Numbered from the stretch's first letter, positions 1-9,107 are shown. The stretch is DNA of 64,000 nt from Bacteroidales bacterium (GCA_017651425.1 JAGCCZ010000021.1:1-64000); one strand, 5' to 3'. Notes: generated from the letters alone by a model not told the origin. Numbers and translations are program-made.

Positions 1-2906
1 ACGTACATCCCCTCGGGCTTGTCGCCGCCGTCCCAACCTGCATCCATATCCGTGGTGAGGAAGACCATCGAGCCCCAGCGGTCATAGACCATCATCTCGA
101 ACTGCTCGACCTCGCCGGGGTAGCTGAAGACGGGGACGAAGCGGTCGTTGAGGCCGTCGCCGTTGGGGGTGAAGCTGTTGGGCACCCACAGCTCCTGCGC
201 GCAGGGCTCGTACGCGATGTCGATGTCGTCGCTGTGGGAGTAGCAGAAGTTGGTGGCGGTGACGCTATAGATGCCCGGTTGGCGTACCACATAGTGCGGC
301 TCGGAGCTGCCGTCCTGCCAGATGTAGCGGCAGAAGGGCAGGTTGGCAGAGAGCACCAGCTCGTCGCCCTCGCAGAGGGTGGTGTCGGCGCCGAGGTTGA
401 TATCGAAGTCGTGCAGGTACTCCACGGCGATGGTGTCGGAGGCACCGAGGCAGTGGTCGGTGACCACCACCCAGTATTCGCCGTCGTGGACGACGGTGTA
501 GGTGGTGTTGGTGGAGTGGTCCTGCCACTCGTAGGTGGCGGGGTGCGTCTGTGCGGCATCCAGGAGGAGGGTGGCCAGGTCGCAGAGGGTGCTGTCGTCG
601 CCGAAGTTGACGTGTGAGGGCTCGTAGAGATCCACCCGGAAGCTGTCGAGGCGGGCGGTGCAGCCGAGGTTGGCGGCGGTAACCGAGTAGATGCCCGCGC
701 TGTCAACAGTGATGGCGGGGGTTGTGTCCCCTGTGGACCACTGGTAATAGAGGGCTTCGGCGCTCTCAATGGAGAGCGTGGCACCCGCGCAGAGTATCGT
801 GTCGGAGGAGAATGGAATAACGGGCGGGGGCACCACACGGACAAATGTGGTGGTGGTGTCGGGGCACTGTTGGTGGATGACGAGCTGCGCGGTGATGGTG
901 TGCAGGTCAGTGATGGGCAGGTCAAGGGTGCGGGTGTTGTAGTGGGTGACGCCGTCCACAATCCAGTCGAACTCCAGGGAATCGGGGTTGTACTCCACAT
1001 CAAGATGCAGGGTGTCGCCGAGGCAGCGATAGGCGGTCGCCGAGTCGTCTGTCGAGAGGTTGGAGTGCGAATACGGGGACTCCAAAAGGTCCACCCACGA
1101 TGCATTGTCGTGGTAATAGACCAGATACAGGAAATCGGGATCCGTTACGGGATTGTATTGTGAATCATATAAAAGAAAAAAGAATTCACCCTGATATTCC
1201 TTGAAACCGAACTCGTCAAGGTAAGCGCAAAAGCCGTTGGGGTTCTCTATCTGTATGACGTCAGGCACATCGTCGTTGTAGTAGGCGAACTGGGCGCAGT
1301 AGTATTCCTGGCTGGTCTGCGGCACAGGCTCGAAAGCGGAGGCGGGCACCGACTGCCCGTTCAGCGTGGTGCTGTGGAGGCCGTCACTGTGGACATATAC
1401 AGTGAGGTCGCAATAGACAGTGTCTATGGGGAAATCCCGGCTTTGCACATTCCGTTTCGTGGTGGGGCAAATCCAGTGCGTGGTCATCCGGTCGGTAAAC
1501 CGGAACGGAAAGGTGTTACGGGCTTTTTGCAGACACGCATTTTTGAGATGAACCATCCCGTATGCTTCCGAATACGTGGAATCATAGAGAGCATTGAAGT
1601 AGATGGTCGGCAGGTTGACGTAGCCTCTGCCCGTTTGATACCCTTTCCATGCGGTGGTGTCCTTCCACAGATAATAGTTCTGGAAAAACGGTCGGGGAAA
1701 ACGGTGATAAACATAAGGGACCTCTATCGGGCCGGGATGCAAATAGTTGCCCACGGACGGAGAAAGAGAACATGCCGTGTAAACGAGAAACGTCTCGTGT
1801 GCGTACGAGCTGTCAAAAGCCAGACAATCCGACGGGTATTTCCTGTGAAGGTCGAACATCTCGTTCAGGCAGTAGGATCGTGCGGCGGAATCATAGACTG
1901 TGTGGAACAAATTGACATCGTTTTTGAACTTCCTGTTCTGGAACTTGCGGGTGATGAAGTCCTTCCCGTCAGCAAGGAACTCCGGTACATACGGATTGAA
2001 AGTCCTGTAGGCTCTCCTGTGGCTTGCAACATAACAGGCCATTTTTTTGCAGTTCGTGCGGGCGTTGACAAACAAATATCGGTTCACAGTGTCCGTGTTG
2101 GCTCCGTTTACAATTTGAATATTCCCGTCGTTGGTGGAGACCACCGCCACCTCCCCTGCCTGGAGCTGGCGTCTGTCGGCATACAAGACGGTGTTGTCAT
2201 GGTCCACTATTTCATAATCCAACCACGTGTCATCCTCCATGGCGACAAACAACAGGGTGTGAGTCGCCCATGGCATTTTGCGCTGTAGCTGGCGGTATTC
2301 ACACCGCCCGTGTTTTGCCGCAGGCACAGGAACCTTGAGAGTGTATAAAGGGAGGCTCGTTTGGCAGTCGTTTGCAAAGTAGGGTGGATGATTAGAAAAA
2401 CAATTATGATAATGATTTTGGTAAACAACGTCATTCCAGACAAAATTTCCAATGGTGTCTGCAATATTATTTGTTTGCAAGTACACATACACGTCCTCGG
2501 AGGTCACCACCTCCACACCTTTCCCCTGGATACTGAAAGCATGGCGCTGATTTTCGGAGGACAGTCTGGACATGGTATCTGGCAACCACACCATAATATC
2601 ATCTGAGGGGACTTTTATTATGGTGGCAGTGCCTGGAACAACCGTGAACTGCCGGGAGAAATTCGTGACGGGGTTTCTCACATGTCCCGTACACGGCGTA
2701 TTGCTGACAATGTATAACAAGGCACTGTCCGATGGGGCACCCTGATGAGAGAAAAGGTGGTTAAGATGTATAGAAGGAAGTACTTGTCCTGACATCGCAA
2801 CCTGAACAGATGTGACCCAGAAGTCCCTGCCCCTGAACATGTCGTTCTGCGCGCACAGTCCACACCACAACAGGACCGATATGACCGACAGGATGAACCT
2901 TTTCAT
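1..2906 (-). CDS. T9SS type B (gliding-motility-associated C-terminal domain) secreted protein, partial
   Basis: One frame stays open from an ATG at 2906 to the window edge, about 968 residues, with the C-terminus cut off. It starts with a signal peptide (MKRFILSVISVLLWCGLCAQ), so the product is exported. The body looks like beta-rich adhesin or PKD-like modules. The last visible part, from about residue 907, reads VPNSFTPNGDGLND followed by VYDRWG and WDG, the hallmark of the CHU_C/type B sorting domain that sends cargo through the type IX secretion system. The gene starts 13 bases after the stop of the gene at 2920-4626 on the same strand, so the two are probably co-transcribed. Substrate or ligand is unknown. 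Only the final part of the sorting domain appears to be missing. Confidence 0.88.
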   Translation of the reverse strand, partial: MKRFILSVISVLLWCGLCAQNDMFRGRDFWVTSVQVAMSGQVLPSIHLNHLFSHQGAPSDSALLYIVSNTPCTGHVRNPVTNFSRQFTVVPGTATIIKVPSDDIMVWLPDTMSRLSSENQRHAFSIQGKGVEVVTSEDVYVYLQTNNIADTIGNFVWNDVVYQNHYHNCFSNHPPYFANDCQTSLPLYTLKVPVPAAKHGRCEYRQLQRKMPWATHTLLFVAMEDDTWLDYEIVDHDNTVLYADRRQLQAGEVAVVSTNDGNIQIVNGANTDTVNRYLFVNARTNCKKMACYVASHRRAYRTFNPYVPEFLADGKDFITRKFQNRKFKNDVNLFHTVYDSAARSYCLNEMFDLHRKYPSDCLAFDSSYAHETFLVYTACSLSPSVGNYLHPGPIEVPYVYHRFPRPFFQNYYLWKDTTAWKGYQTGRGYVNLPTIYFNALYDSTYSEAYGMVHLKNACLQKARNTFPFRFTDRMTTHWICPTTKRNVQSRDFPIDTVYCDLTVYVHSDGLHSTTLNGQSVPASAFEPVPQTSQEYYCAQFAYYNDDVPDVIQIENPNGFCAYLDEFGFKEYQGEFFFLLYDSQYNPVTDPDFLYLVYYHDNASWVDLLESPYSHSNLSTDDSATAYRCLGDTLHLDVEYNPDSLEFDWIVDGVTHYNTRTLDLPITDLHTITAQLVIHQQCPDTTTTFVRVVPPPVIPFSSDTILCAGATLSIESAEALYYQWSTGDTTPAITVDSAGIYSVTAANLGCTARLDSFRVDLYEPSHVNFGDDSTLCDLATLLLDAAQTHPATYEWQDHSTNTTYTVVHDGEYWVVVTDHCLGASDTIAVEYLHDFDINLGADTTLCEGDELVLSANLPFCRYIWQDGSSEPHYVVRQPGIYSVTATNFCYSHSDDIDIAYEPCAQELWVPNSFTPNGDGLNDRFVPVFSYPGEVEQFEMMVYDRWGSMVFLTTDMDAGWDGGDKPEGMY

Positions 2907-2919
2907 GACGACGGCATGT

Positions 2920-4626
2920 TTAACGGACTACTGGAAACTTCAAAACAGCGCAATTCCCATTGTCATCGTCTGCCACGATGAAATACAGTCCCGACAGACA
3001 CGCAGTGAGAAGTTTTTTTTCTCCATTGATTGTCAAACCGCTATCCAACAGCTTTCCTGACACATCGTATATCGCGTAGCGGATGGTCCCCGAAAAATTC
3101 TCGCAGACAAAATGGCGGACATCTTCCATGTGTATGGCCGATTCCCCTTTGCCTAACATGCGGGGCATCGGATATTCCCCATTCTCTTTATGGCAGGCTA
3201 CAGCGTCCTTGCATTCGTTTACCTCGCTGGTATATGCACCCGATGTTGTCGAAAAAAATAAATTTCCGAACAAACAGGTGTCCAAAGACACAGGGCGGGC
3301 AAACGTCTGGACGGTTGGAAAGCGGTCTTTGGACAATGGAATGGCAGGATAATCGCATTTTGACAAGGAGATGTCAGCGGTTTCGGTCAAGTATGCAGTC
3401 GTGCCCTGATTGTTCTTGCAAACCCCGGTGTGCAGAATGGTATTGCATGGATTGAACGGATTCAGGGCTGTGTTATTCAGTTTCACGTCATTGCCGAGGA
3501 TGTTTTGGTTGGGCACATTCCACGAAGGGCAAAAGGAATTCCCTGTCGGACTGCTCACCTGGCCGATGTTAAGGTAACTCAGGTTATAAGGGTCCGTTTG
3601 GGCAATGAACGAGGCTGGCGCATCGCAATAATCGAATTGCCCCAACAAATCCAGTCTGTTGTTGTAGCTGTCGTAAACCAGGTCATACGCTGAAAGCTTG
3701 TGAAGGGGGAGTGAATGGCAATAGGACGAGTATATTGTAGGATTGTTGTTCAGATAATTACCTATGCGAGTGAGCCAGATTATGTCATAATCGTTTTTCC
3801 GAAGGTCCTGATACAAAACCAACTCGTCTGCATCCACTTCAAGATTTGCATGCAGCGCACGACCCTCCGACCAATCCGTATAGAGATTGTTGCGAATAAC
3901 GTAATAAAATGTCTGATTCCAGTCCGAAATAGGCAGATTGAATGTGAAAAAAACGAGAAATGGATCGCAGGTATGAACCGTGTAGTCAAAAGCACTCCCG
4001 CTGGCGATGAAGCATTGGTTACGATTGTCCCATGAAATGTCCGTAAAAAGCGTTTCCGATCCATAAGCCGACGCATAACCATTTGTATAGAAGGTATAAT
4101 TGTTATCGTAAGCGTATAGCTTCCCGTTGCTTGACACAAAAATTTGAACGACAGTTCCATTGACATCATAGCCGCTGCACCCCGCCACAAACACACCTAA
4201 TGGATTAATGCTACGGTCAAACAAATACCTGCTGCCGACAAAGTTGTTTCCTGGATTCAAAATGGCAGCGAAATGAACATCATACCCGACGGTCGTGTAG
4301 CAGTTTCCATATACGACGATATCGCCGTTGAAATCCTCGTATCCGCCACGAAGGACAATGTTTTGATACATAGATCCTGGTGTCAGGGTATATGTCGTTC
4401 CCAGGACCAACATTGTGGCCGGATCCACCTCGGACACATAGAGAATATTATCCTCCGACTGTATCACATACGCCACATTGTTGCTGTGTACCACAGTAAC
4501 GGCACTTTTCGCCCGCATCGGGGTATATAAGGATGGCGACACACTGTAACTCCAGTGGTCGTTCTGCGCCCCCGCATCGAATGCGAGCACCAGCAATAAG
4601 AACAAAAAGGGGCAAATCTTTTTCAT
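2920..4626 (-). CDS. secreted protein of unknown function with a divergent C-terminal sorting-like domain
   Basis: This encodes 568 residues with a clear signal peptide (MKKICPFLFLLLVLAFDAGAQ). The body is rich in Tyr, Asn and Asp and has repeating strands such as VVYGN and LDLLGQFDY, suggesting a beta-propeller or beta-sandwich, but I recognise no catalytic motif. The last 70 residues (YAIYDVSGKLLDSG, then LSGLYFIVAD) resemble a type A T9SS sorting domain, in which a YDVSGK strand is followed by a GLYFI strand, although the final Lys/Arg-rich end is weak. It is the first gene of a two-gene unit with the T9SS type B protein downstream, and a -7 element lies at 4652-4659. Function is unknown. 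Confidence 0.8.
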   Translation of the reverse strand: MKKICPFLFLLLVLAFDAGAQNDHWSYSVSPSLYTPMRAKSAVTVVHSNNVAYVIQSEDNILYVSEVDPATMLVLGTTYTLTPGSMYQNIVLRGGYEDFNGDIVVYGNCYTTVGYDVHFAAILNPGNNFVGSRYLFDRSINPLGVFVAGCSGYDVNGTVVQIFVSSNGKLYAYDNNYTFYTNGYASAYGSETLFTDISWDNRNQCFIASGSAFDYTVHTCDPFLVFFTFNLPISDWNQTFYYVIRNNLYTDWSEGRALHANLEVDADELVLYQDLRKNDYDIIWLTRIGNYLNNNPTIYSSYCHSLPLHKLSAYDLVYDSYNNRLDLLGQFDYCDAPASFIAQTDPYNLSYLNIGQVSSPTGNSFCPSWNVPNQNILGNDVKLNNTALNPFNPCNTILHTGVCKNNQGTTAYLTETADISLSKCDYPAIPLSKDRFPTVQTFARPVSLDTCLFGNLFFSTTSGAYTSEVNECKDAVACHKENGEYPMPRMLGKGESAIHMEDVRHFVCENFSGTIRYAIYDVSGKLLDSGLTINGEKKLLTACLSGLYFIVADDDNGNCAVLKFPVVR

Positions 4627-4651
4627 AATGATGCAGTTTTAAAATTCGGGG

Positions 4652-4659
4652 CAAAGATA
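4652..4659 (-). promoter_or_regulatory. Bacteroidetes -7 element (TATCTTTG)
   Basis: On the minus strand TATCTTTG matches TAnnTTTG, 26 bases before the ATG at 4626. It probably drives the two secreted-protein genes. Confidence 0.6.
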
Positions 4660-4816
4660 ATAAAAAAAAATAAATCAAGCACATGGCATCTTGCAAATCG
4701 CCGCTCTTTCGCGCCGAAAAAGCACCGTGCTTCGTGGCAAAGGAACTCCTACGGGCCACATCACAGTAGATCGAATCCCCCACCGGACTATCGACATAGT
4801 TAAGAAACTGAGTGAG

Positions 4817-4860
4817 GTGTGTGCGGACAGAGCGCGTGCCTCCGGCACGCTGTCACACAC
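4817..4860. repeat. imperfect intergenic hairpin
   Basis: The inverted repeat has a perfect core GCGTGCC-TCC-GGCACGC at 4834-4850. It is extended by GACAG against CTGTC and by GTGTG against CACAC arms. It lies in the 708-base gap between divergent genes, has no T-run, and no function is evident. Confidence 0.5.
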
Positions 4861-4875
4861 GATGACACGCCGCCA

Positions 4876-4921
4876 CCCCACATTGCATGCGGGGTAATTG
4901 AGAACTGCTCCCTCCGGGAGC
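4876..4921 (-). repeat. dispersed intergenic repeat, block C (copy 1)
   Basis: Read on the minus strand this gives CCCGGAGGGA, then TCTCAATTACCCC, then GCAATGTGGGG. The same string of motifs occurs on the plus strand at about 31769-31830. The CCCC and GGGG arms can pair. It is one of three blocks shared by the two intergenic islands of the window. Confidence 0.55.
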
Positions 4922-4961
4922 TGTTGGCTGTTAGCTTTAACTATTAACTCTCAACTCTTAA
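4920..4961 (+). repeat. degenerate heptanucleotide tandem repeat
   Basis: Six 7-base units lie in register: GCTGTTG, GCTGTTA, GCTTTAA, CTATTAA, CTCTCAA, CTCTTAA. Neighbouring units are more alike than distant ones, as expected for slippage followed by drift. Similar arrays with other unit sequences occur elsewhere in the window. Confidence 0.55.
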
Positions 4962-4974
4962 CGGAGGAGTGTCG

Positions 4975-5062
4975 TGTGGGGGTGTGACGACGGCATCGAC
5001 GCCCGCTCGCGGCGCGGGAGACCTTTGAGACGAGGTCGTGCAGTGCTCGCCGCGAAACGGGT
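4975..5062 (+). repeat. dispersed intergenic repeat, block A (copy 1)
   Basis: It shares GACGACGGCA, CTCGCGGCG and CTCGCCGCGAAA with 31822-31908. Arms TCGCGGCG (5007-5014) and CGCCGCGA (5048-5055) are perfect inverted repeats. A different inner stem, GACCT/AGGTC, lies between them. Confidence 0.6.
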
Positions 5063-5192
5063 GCGGGGTCCGACGAGCATGCGTGAGGGATGGTAGCGGT
5101 TATGGCCGGCCTCCTGCATGTTCGGATTCCCCTTGCCGCATCTTTAATGGGGGATGCCACCGAATGCCGTGGTCGGTGCCGGCCGGCCATTT

Positions 5193-5277
5193 GAGCGGAC
5201 AGCCCGACGGCGCGGCGGCGGAGTTTGTTTGCGGATGTGATACCATTTCCCGCCGCCGCGGCGGCACGCCCAAATAA
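5193..5277 (-). repeat. dispersed intergenic repeat, block B (copy 1)
   Basis: The minus strand of this stretch matches 31399-31484 on the plus strand. Shared pieces in order are TTTGGGCGTGCC, GCGGCGGCGGGAA, CCGCCGCGCCGTCGGGC and TCCGCTC. The GC-rich arms are mutually complementary and can form a hairpin. Confidence 0.6.
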
Positions 5278-5306
5278 AAATGATGATAATGAAAATGGGA
5301 TTTTTG

Positions 5307-5314
5307 TATCTTTG
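5307..5314 (+). promoter_or_regulatory. Bacteroidetes -7 element (TATCTTTG)
   Basis: TATCTTTG lies 20 bases before the ATG of the nucleoside kinase gene and matches TAnnTTTG. It is the only good candidate in the gap for this gene. Confidence 0.6.
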
Positions 5315-5334
5315 CCGCCCTAAAAAAATATTCT

Positions 5335-6999
5335 ATGGCTACAACTCCGGTTTATTGCAAAAACACAGACACGCATCATGATGTCAACTATGGTATGACC
5401 TTGATGGAATACTTGCAACTTTGCAAAATTGAGGGCGACAAGGTGATGCTGGGCGCTTTGGTGAACAACAAGGTCCGCGACCTCACATATCGCATCCATA
5501 AACCCGCAATTATTGAATTTTTCGACTACTATACAACCTACGGGCGCGACATGTATATCCGTTCCCTCTACCTGCTGCTCTGCAAGGCGGTCCACGACAT
5601 GCTTCCGCTCAAGGTGAAGCTGCACATCAAGCACTCCATCTCCGGCGGACGCTACTGCACGCTCGCCAACCTCGACGAGCCCCTTGACGAGAAATTGGTG
5701 CAACGGCTTTTACATTCCATGCAGGAAACGGTCAGCCGCAATATCCCCTTTGAACGCATGGAAATGCCGACAGAAGAAGCTATTGCAGAGTTTGAGAAAT
5801 ATGGCTTGGAGGATAAAAAGGAGCTCTTCAAACACCGTGACCGTATCTTTACATCCGTTTATCGGTTGGAAAAAACCATCAACTATTATTATGGATACAT
5901 GGTTCCTTCTACCGGTTATCTGACTACTTTCGGGTTGGAGAAGTATGAAAACGGCATGTTGCTGAAACTCCCCTCCGTCAGGAAATTCACGGCCATGGCC
6001 AAGACCCGCGAATTCCCGAAACTCTTCTCCGTGTACAAAGACTATAAGGAACGCGGTGAAAAGATGGGCGTTTCATACGTGAGCGATGTCAATCGCTTGA
6101 TCGACGATAACTTGGTCGCGGAGATGATTTTGGTGGCTGAGGCTTTCCAGGAGAAACGCATCGCGGCCGTTGCGGAGGCTGTCGCCAGTCGCCCAGACGT
6201 GAAGATGGTGCTCATCAGCGGCCCTTCCAGCTCCGGCAAGACCACCACTTGCAAGCGCATCTCCGTGCAACTTGGCGTACTGGGCTACCACCCCATCCAG
6301 ATCTCCGTGGACGACTTCTTCCTTGAACGTGAACAGACACCCAAGGACGAGAACGGCAACTACGATTTCGAGTGTGTCGAAGCCATCGACCTGCCCCTTT
6401 TCAACAAGACACTCTCCGACCTGCTGGAGGGCAAACGGGTGGAGATCCCCACATTCAATTTCGCGACAGGGAAAAAGGAGTGGAAGGGCAAGTCGCTCCA
6501 ATTGGACGATAAGTCCATACTGGTGATTGAGGGTATCCATTGCCTGAACCCCAAACTGACCGAACAGGTCCCGGATGAGACAAAGTTCAAGATCTTTGTC
6601 TCCGCCCTCACCTCCATATCCATCGACCGACAAAACCCCATTCCGACCAGCGACAACCGACTGATCCGTCGCATAGTCCGTGACTACAACTATCGGGGCT
6701 ATTCTGCCATGGACACTTTGCGCCGCTGGCAGAGCGTGCGCGAAGGCGAGCGGAAAAACATCTTCCCCTTTCAGGAAAATGCCGACGAGATGATCAACAC
6801 TTCGCTCATCTTCGAGCTGTGTGTGCTGAAATCTTACGCGCAAAGCATCCTGAGCAAGGTGCCCGAAACCGCCGTGGAGTTTGCGGAGGCTTCACGACTG
6901 CTCAAGTTCCTGTCTTATTTCAGGAGTATTCCCGCCGACAAGATCCCGGAATTCTCCATTTTGCGCGAATTTGTGGGCGGCAGTAAATTCACCTACTAA
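5335..6999 (+). CDS. nucleoside (uridine) kinase with N-terminal ThrRS-like domain
   Basis: This encodes 554 residues. The C-terminal half is a uridine kinase/phosphoribulokinase-type P-loop kinase, with Walker A GPSSSGKTT near residue 296, then VDDFF and IEGIHCLNP. It would be expected to phosphorylate a nucleoside or similar small substrate in the cytosol. The N-terminal about 250 residues resemble the TGS and second additional domain of threonyl-tRNA synthetase without its catalytic core. This TGS/SAD-kinase fusion is a known family in anaerobic bacteria and the exact substrate is not settled. It overlaps the next gene by one base (TAATG), indicating translational coupling. Start chosen because the -7 element lies only 20 bases upstream. 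Confidence 0.88.
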   Translation: MATTPVYCKNTDTHHDVNYGMTLMEYLQLCKIEGDKVMLGALVNNKVRDLTYRIHKPAIIEFFDYYTTYGRDMYIRSLYLLLCKAVHDMLPLKVKLHIKHSISGGRYCTLANLDEPLDEKLVQRLLHSMQETVSRNIPFERMEMPTEEAIAEFEKYGLEDKKELFKHRDRIFTSVYRLEKTINYYYGYMVPSTGYLTTFGLEKYENGMLLKLPSVRKFTAMAKTREFPKLFSVYKDYKERGEKMGVSYVSDVNRLIDDNLVAEMILVAEAFQEKRIAAVAEAVASRPDVKMVLISGPSSSGKTTTCKRISVQLGVLGYHPIQISVDDFFLEREQTPKDENGNYDFECVEAIDLPLFNKTLSDLLEGKRVEIPTFNFATGKKEWKGKSLQLDDKSILVIEGIHCLNPKLTEQVPDETKFKIFVSALTSISIDRQNPIPTSDNRLIRRIVRDYNYRGYSAMDTLRRWQSVREGERKNIFPFQENADEMINTSLIFELCVLKSYAQSILSKVPETAVEFAEASRLLKFLSYFRSIPADKIPEFSILREFVGGSKFTY

Positions 7000-7760
7000 T
7001 GATTGCGCTCATCGGATCCGGAAATGTGGCCCATTGGGTAGCCGGGCGACTCAGGAACTCACAGGAGTTTCCCGTCGGCCAGGTGTATAGCCGTCGAATG
7101 GAGAATGCCCGCGCCTTGGCGGACATTCTCGGCGCGGAGGCCATCGACGATCTTTCGCTGCTGCGTCCTGATTGCGACATCTATCTGTTTTCCGTGAAAG
7201 ACGACGCCTACGGCGAAATCTTGGAAAAAGTTCCGTTCACCATGCCTGTGGCATTGCACACGGCGGGCTCTGTTTCTCAAAATGTTTTCGTGGGGTACGC
7301 CCGCGAGTACGGTGTATTGTATCCTCTGCAGACATTTTCCAAGACATCCGATCCTGAGCGGCTGCAAGTTCCGCTTTGCGTGGAAGACAGCATGACAGAC
7401 GGGAGCCGGGACAAGGTGAGCCGTCTGGCGGCCGAGCTTTCAAGTACCTGCTATGCGGTGGACGAATCCCGCCGCGCCGTGCTCCACTTGGCCGCCGTCT
7501 TCGCCTGCAACTTCGGCAACGCCATGAACCACATCGCGGATGACATCCTGAAGGCAGAGGGCATGGATTTGAAGATGCTGCTTCCCTTGTTGCAGGAGTC
7601 GCTCTGCAAACTCCAGACTCTTTCCCCCGCCGAGGCTCAGACAGGACCTGCCGCCCGGGGCGACCGGCTGGTGATGGAAAAGCATCTTTCGATGCTGGAG
7701 GACGACCGCGTGAAAAGAATCTATCGGGAGGTGTCCCGGTATATCGAAGATCATGACTGA
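6999..7760 (+). CDS. Rossmann-like and DUF2520 domain protein
   Basis: This encodes 253 residues. The N-terminus has an NAD(P)-binding glycine-rich loop (LIGSGNVAHW). The C-terminal half, from about residue 125, matches the helical DUF2520 type (HLAAVFACNFGNAMNHIA) that pairs with a Rossmann domain in 6-phosphogluconate dehydrogenase-like or ketopantoate reductase-like folds. A substrate cannot be deduced. Its ATG shares a base with the stop of the upstream kinase, so it is the second gene of a two-gene operon. An oxidoreductase role is inferred from family only. Confidence 0.82.
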   Translation: MIALIGSGNVAHWVAGRLRNSQEFPVGQVYSRRMENARALADILGAEAIDDLSLLRPDCDIYLFSVKDDAYGEILEKVPFTMPVALHTAGSVSQNVFVGYAREYGVLYPLQTFSKTSDPERLQVPLCVEDSMTDGSRDKVSRLAAELSSTCYAVDESRRAVLHLAAVFACNFGNAMNHIADDILKAEGMDLKMLLPLLQESLCKLQTLSPAEAQTGPAARGDRLVMEKHLSMLEDDRVKRIYREVSRYIEDHD

Positions 7761-7880
7761 AACGGAAATGGCATTGTTTGCTTGTCCTGCTTTTTCTTGC
7801 TCGCATCCTCCACGTAAATAGCACGATAGGTCCTCGCTGAATTTCACATGCTATTGTGGAATTATTTTTTTCACGACACC

Positions 7881-7911
7881 TTGCACGGTTACGAAAAAAA
7901 CGTTATTTTTG
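7881..7911 (+). promoter_or_regulatory. promoter of the kdd gene (TTG, 20-base spacer, TATTTTTG)
   Basis: The -7 element TATTTTTG at 7904-7911 is preceded by TTG at 7881-7883 with a 20-base spacer, the normal geometry for the Bacteroidetes primary sigma factor. The leader before the ATG at 7968 is about 50 bases. Confidence 0.6.
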
Positions 7912-7967
7912 CACCGCTGATCCAAAAACGGAGAGGCATGTAGTATAAATTTAAAAATCAATAGTAT

Positions 7968-9041
7968 ATGCAAAAGAAAGGTAACAAGTACGGCACTCAC
8001 CGAGTGATTGAACCCAAGGGCGTTCTTCCGCAACCCGCCAATAAGATTGACAACAACATGGACGAGATTTACGACAACGAAATCCTTATCGACGTCCAGA
8101 CGTTGAATATCGACTCCGCTTCTTTCACGGATATCCACAACTACGCCAAACAGCAGGCCGGCGAAGGCGCCAGCCGCGAGGCCGTTATGGAAGAGGTGAA
8201 GAAGGAGATGCTGCTCAATGTCGAACTCCAGGGCAAGCACCGCAACCGCAGAACCGGTTCCGGCGGTATGCTCCTTGGTCGCGTGGAGAAGATTGGCGAT
8301 GCCCTGAAGGGCAAGATCGACCTCAAGGAAGGTGACAAGATCGCCACGCTGGTTTCCCTTTCCCTGACCCCGCTGCGTATTGACGAGATCCTCGAGATCC
8401 GCGAGGACGTTGACCAAGTCGATATTAAAGGCAAGGCCATCCTCTTCGAGAGCGGCATCTACGCCAAGATCCCGTCCGATCTTCCCGAGAAGCTCGCCCT
8501 CTCCGCACTCGATGTGGCCGGTGCTCCCGCACAGACCGCCAAGCTCTGCAAACCGGGCGACACGGTCCTCATCATCGGCGCCGGCGGCAAGTCCGGTATG
8601 CTTTGCTGCTATGAGGCCAAAAAGCGCGTCGGCGTGACTGGCAAGGTCATCGGTATGACCCACAGCCAGAAGTCCACCGAACGTCTCCAGAAACTCGGCT
8701 TCTGCGATGTCGTGTTCGCAGGCAACGCCTCCGACCCCGTCGCCATGCTCGAGAAAATCTCCGAACTCACCGACGGCCACATGGCCGACGTCACCATCAA
8801 CAACGTCAACATCCCCGATACGGAGATGACCTCCGTGCTCTGCACGAAGGACGACGGCATCGTCTATTTCTTCTCCATGGCTACCTCCTTCACCAAGGCC
8901 GCCCTCGGTGCCGAAGGCGTGGGCAGCGATGTGACGATGATCATCGGTAACGGCTATACGAAAGGCCATGCTGAAATTACGTTGCAAGAACTCCGCGAAT
9001 GCAAGGCATTGCGCGATATCTTCACGGAATTGTATGCATAA
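7968..9041 (+). CDS. kdd: L-erythro-3,5-diaminohexanoate dehydrogenase
   Basis: This encodes 357 residues starting MQKKGNKYGTHRVIEP, with the family-typical KGVLPQPANKIDN. In lysine fermentation Kdd oxidatively deaminates 3,5-diaminohexanoate to 5-amino-3-oxohexanoate using NAD(P)+. A nucleotide-binding stretch (VLIIGAGGKSGM) starts near residue 200. It has its own promoter and is followed by a strong terminator, so it is a single-gene unit. The partners that normally sit beside it (kamA, kamDE, kce, kal) are not in the window. Assignment rests on the recognisable N-terminus and overall length. Confidence 0.85.
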   Translation: MQKKGNKYGTHRVIEPKGVLPQPANKIDNNMDEIYDNEILIDVQTLNIDSASFTDIHNYAKQQAGEGASREAVMEEVKKEMLLNVELQGKHRNRRTGSGGMLLGRVEKIGDALKGKIDLKEGDKIATLVSLSLTPLRIDEILEIREDVDQVDIKGKAILFESGIYAKIPSDLPEKLALSALDVAGAPAQTAKLCKPGDTVLIIGAGGKSGMLCCYEAKKRVGVTGKVIGMTHSQKSTERLQKLGFCDVVFAGNASDPVAMLEKISELTDGHMADVTINNVNIPDTEMTSVLCTKDDGIVYFFSMATSFTKAALGAEGVGSDVTMIIGNGYTKGHAEITLQELRECKALRDIFTELYA

Positions 9042-9080
9042 GAGCCTGTGACATATAGTAATAATAATATCTTTGACGAG

Positions 9081-9107
9081 AAAAGCGGGGCGCGTAACCC
9101 CGCTTTT
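9081..9107 (+). terminator. rho-independent terminator after kdd
   Basis: The stem AAAAGCGGGG pairs with CCCCGCTTTTT around a 7-base loop and ends in a T-run, 40 bases after the kdd stop. Confidence 0.85.

Noticed and set aside
92..1105. 337-codon frame on the minus strand rich in Pro, Ser and Thr
   Set aside because: It is out of frame with the continuous T9SS type B gene that carries the sorting domain, and its composition reflects frame-shifted reading.
4681..4897. Short open frames on both strands in the 4.6-5.3 kb gap
   Set aside because: They are 60-80 codons, basic, without a promoter or known domain, and they run through hairpins and repeats.
9068..9075. TATCTTTG match just after kdd
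   Set aside because: It is followed within a few bases by the kdd terminator, so it would make no useful transcript. Probably chance.
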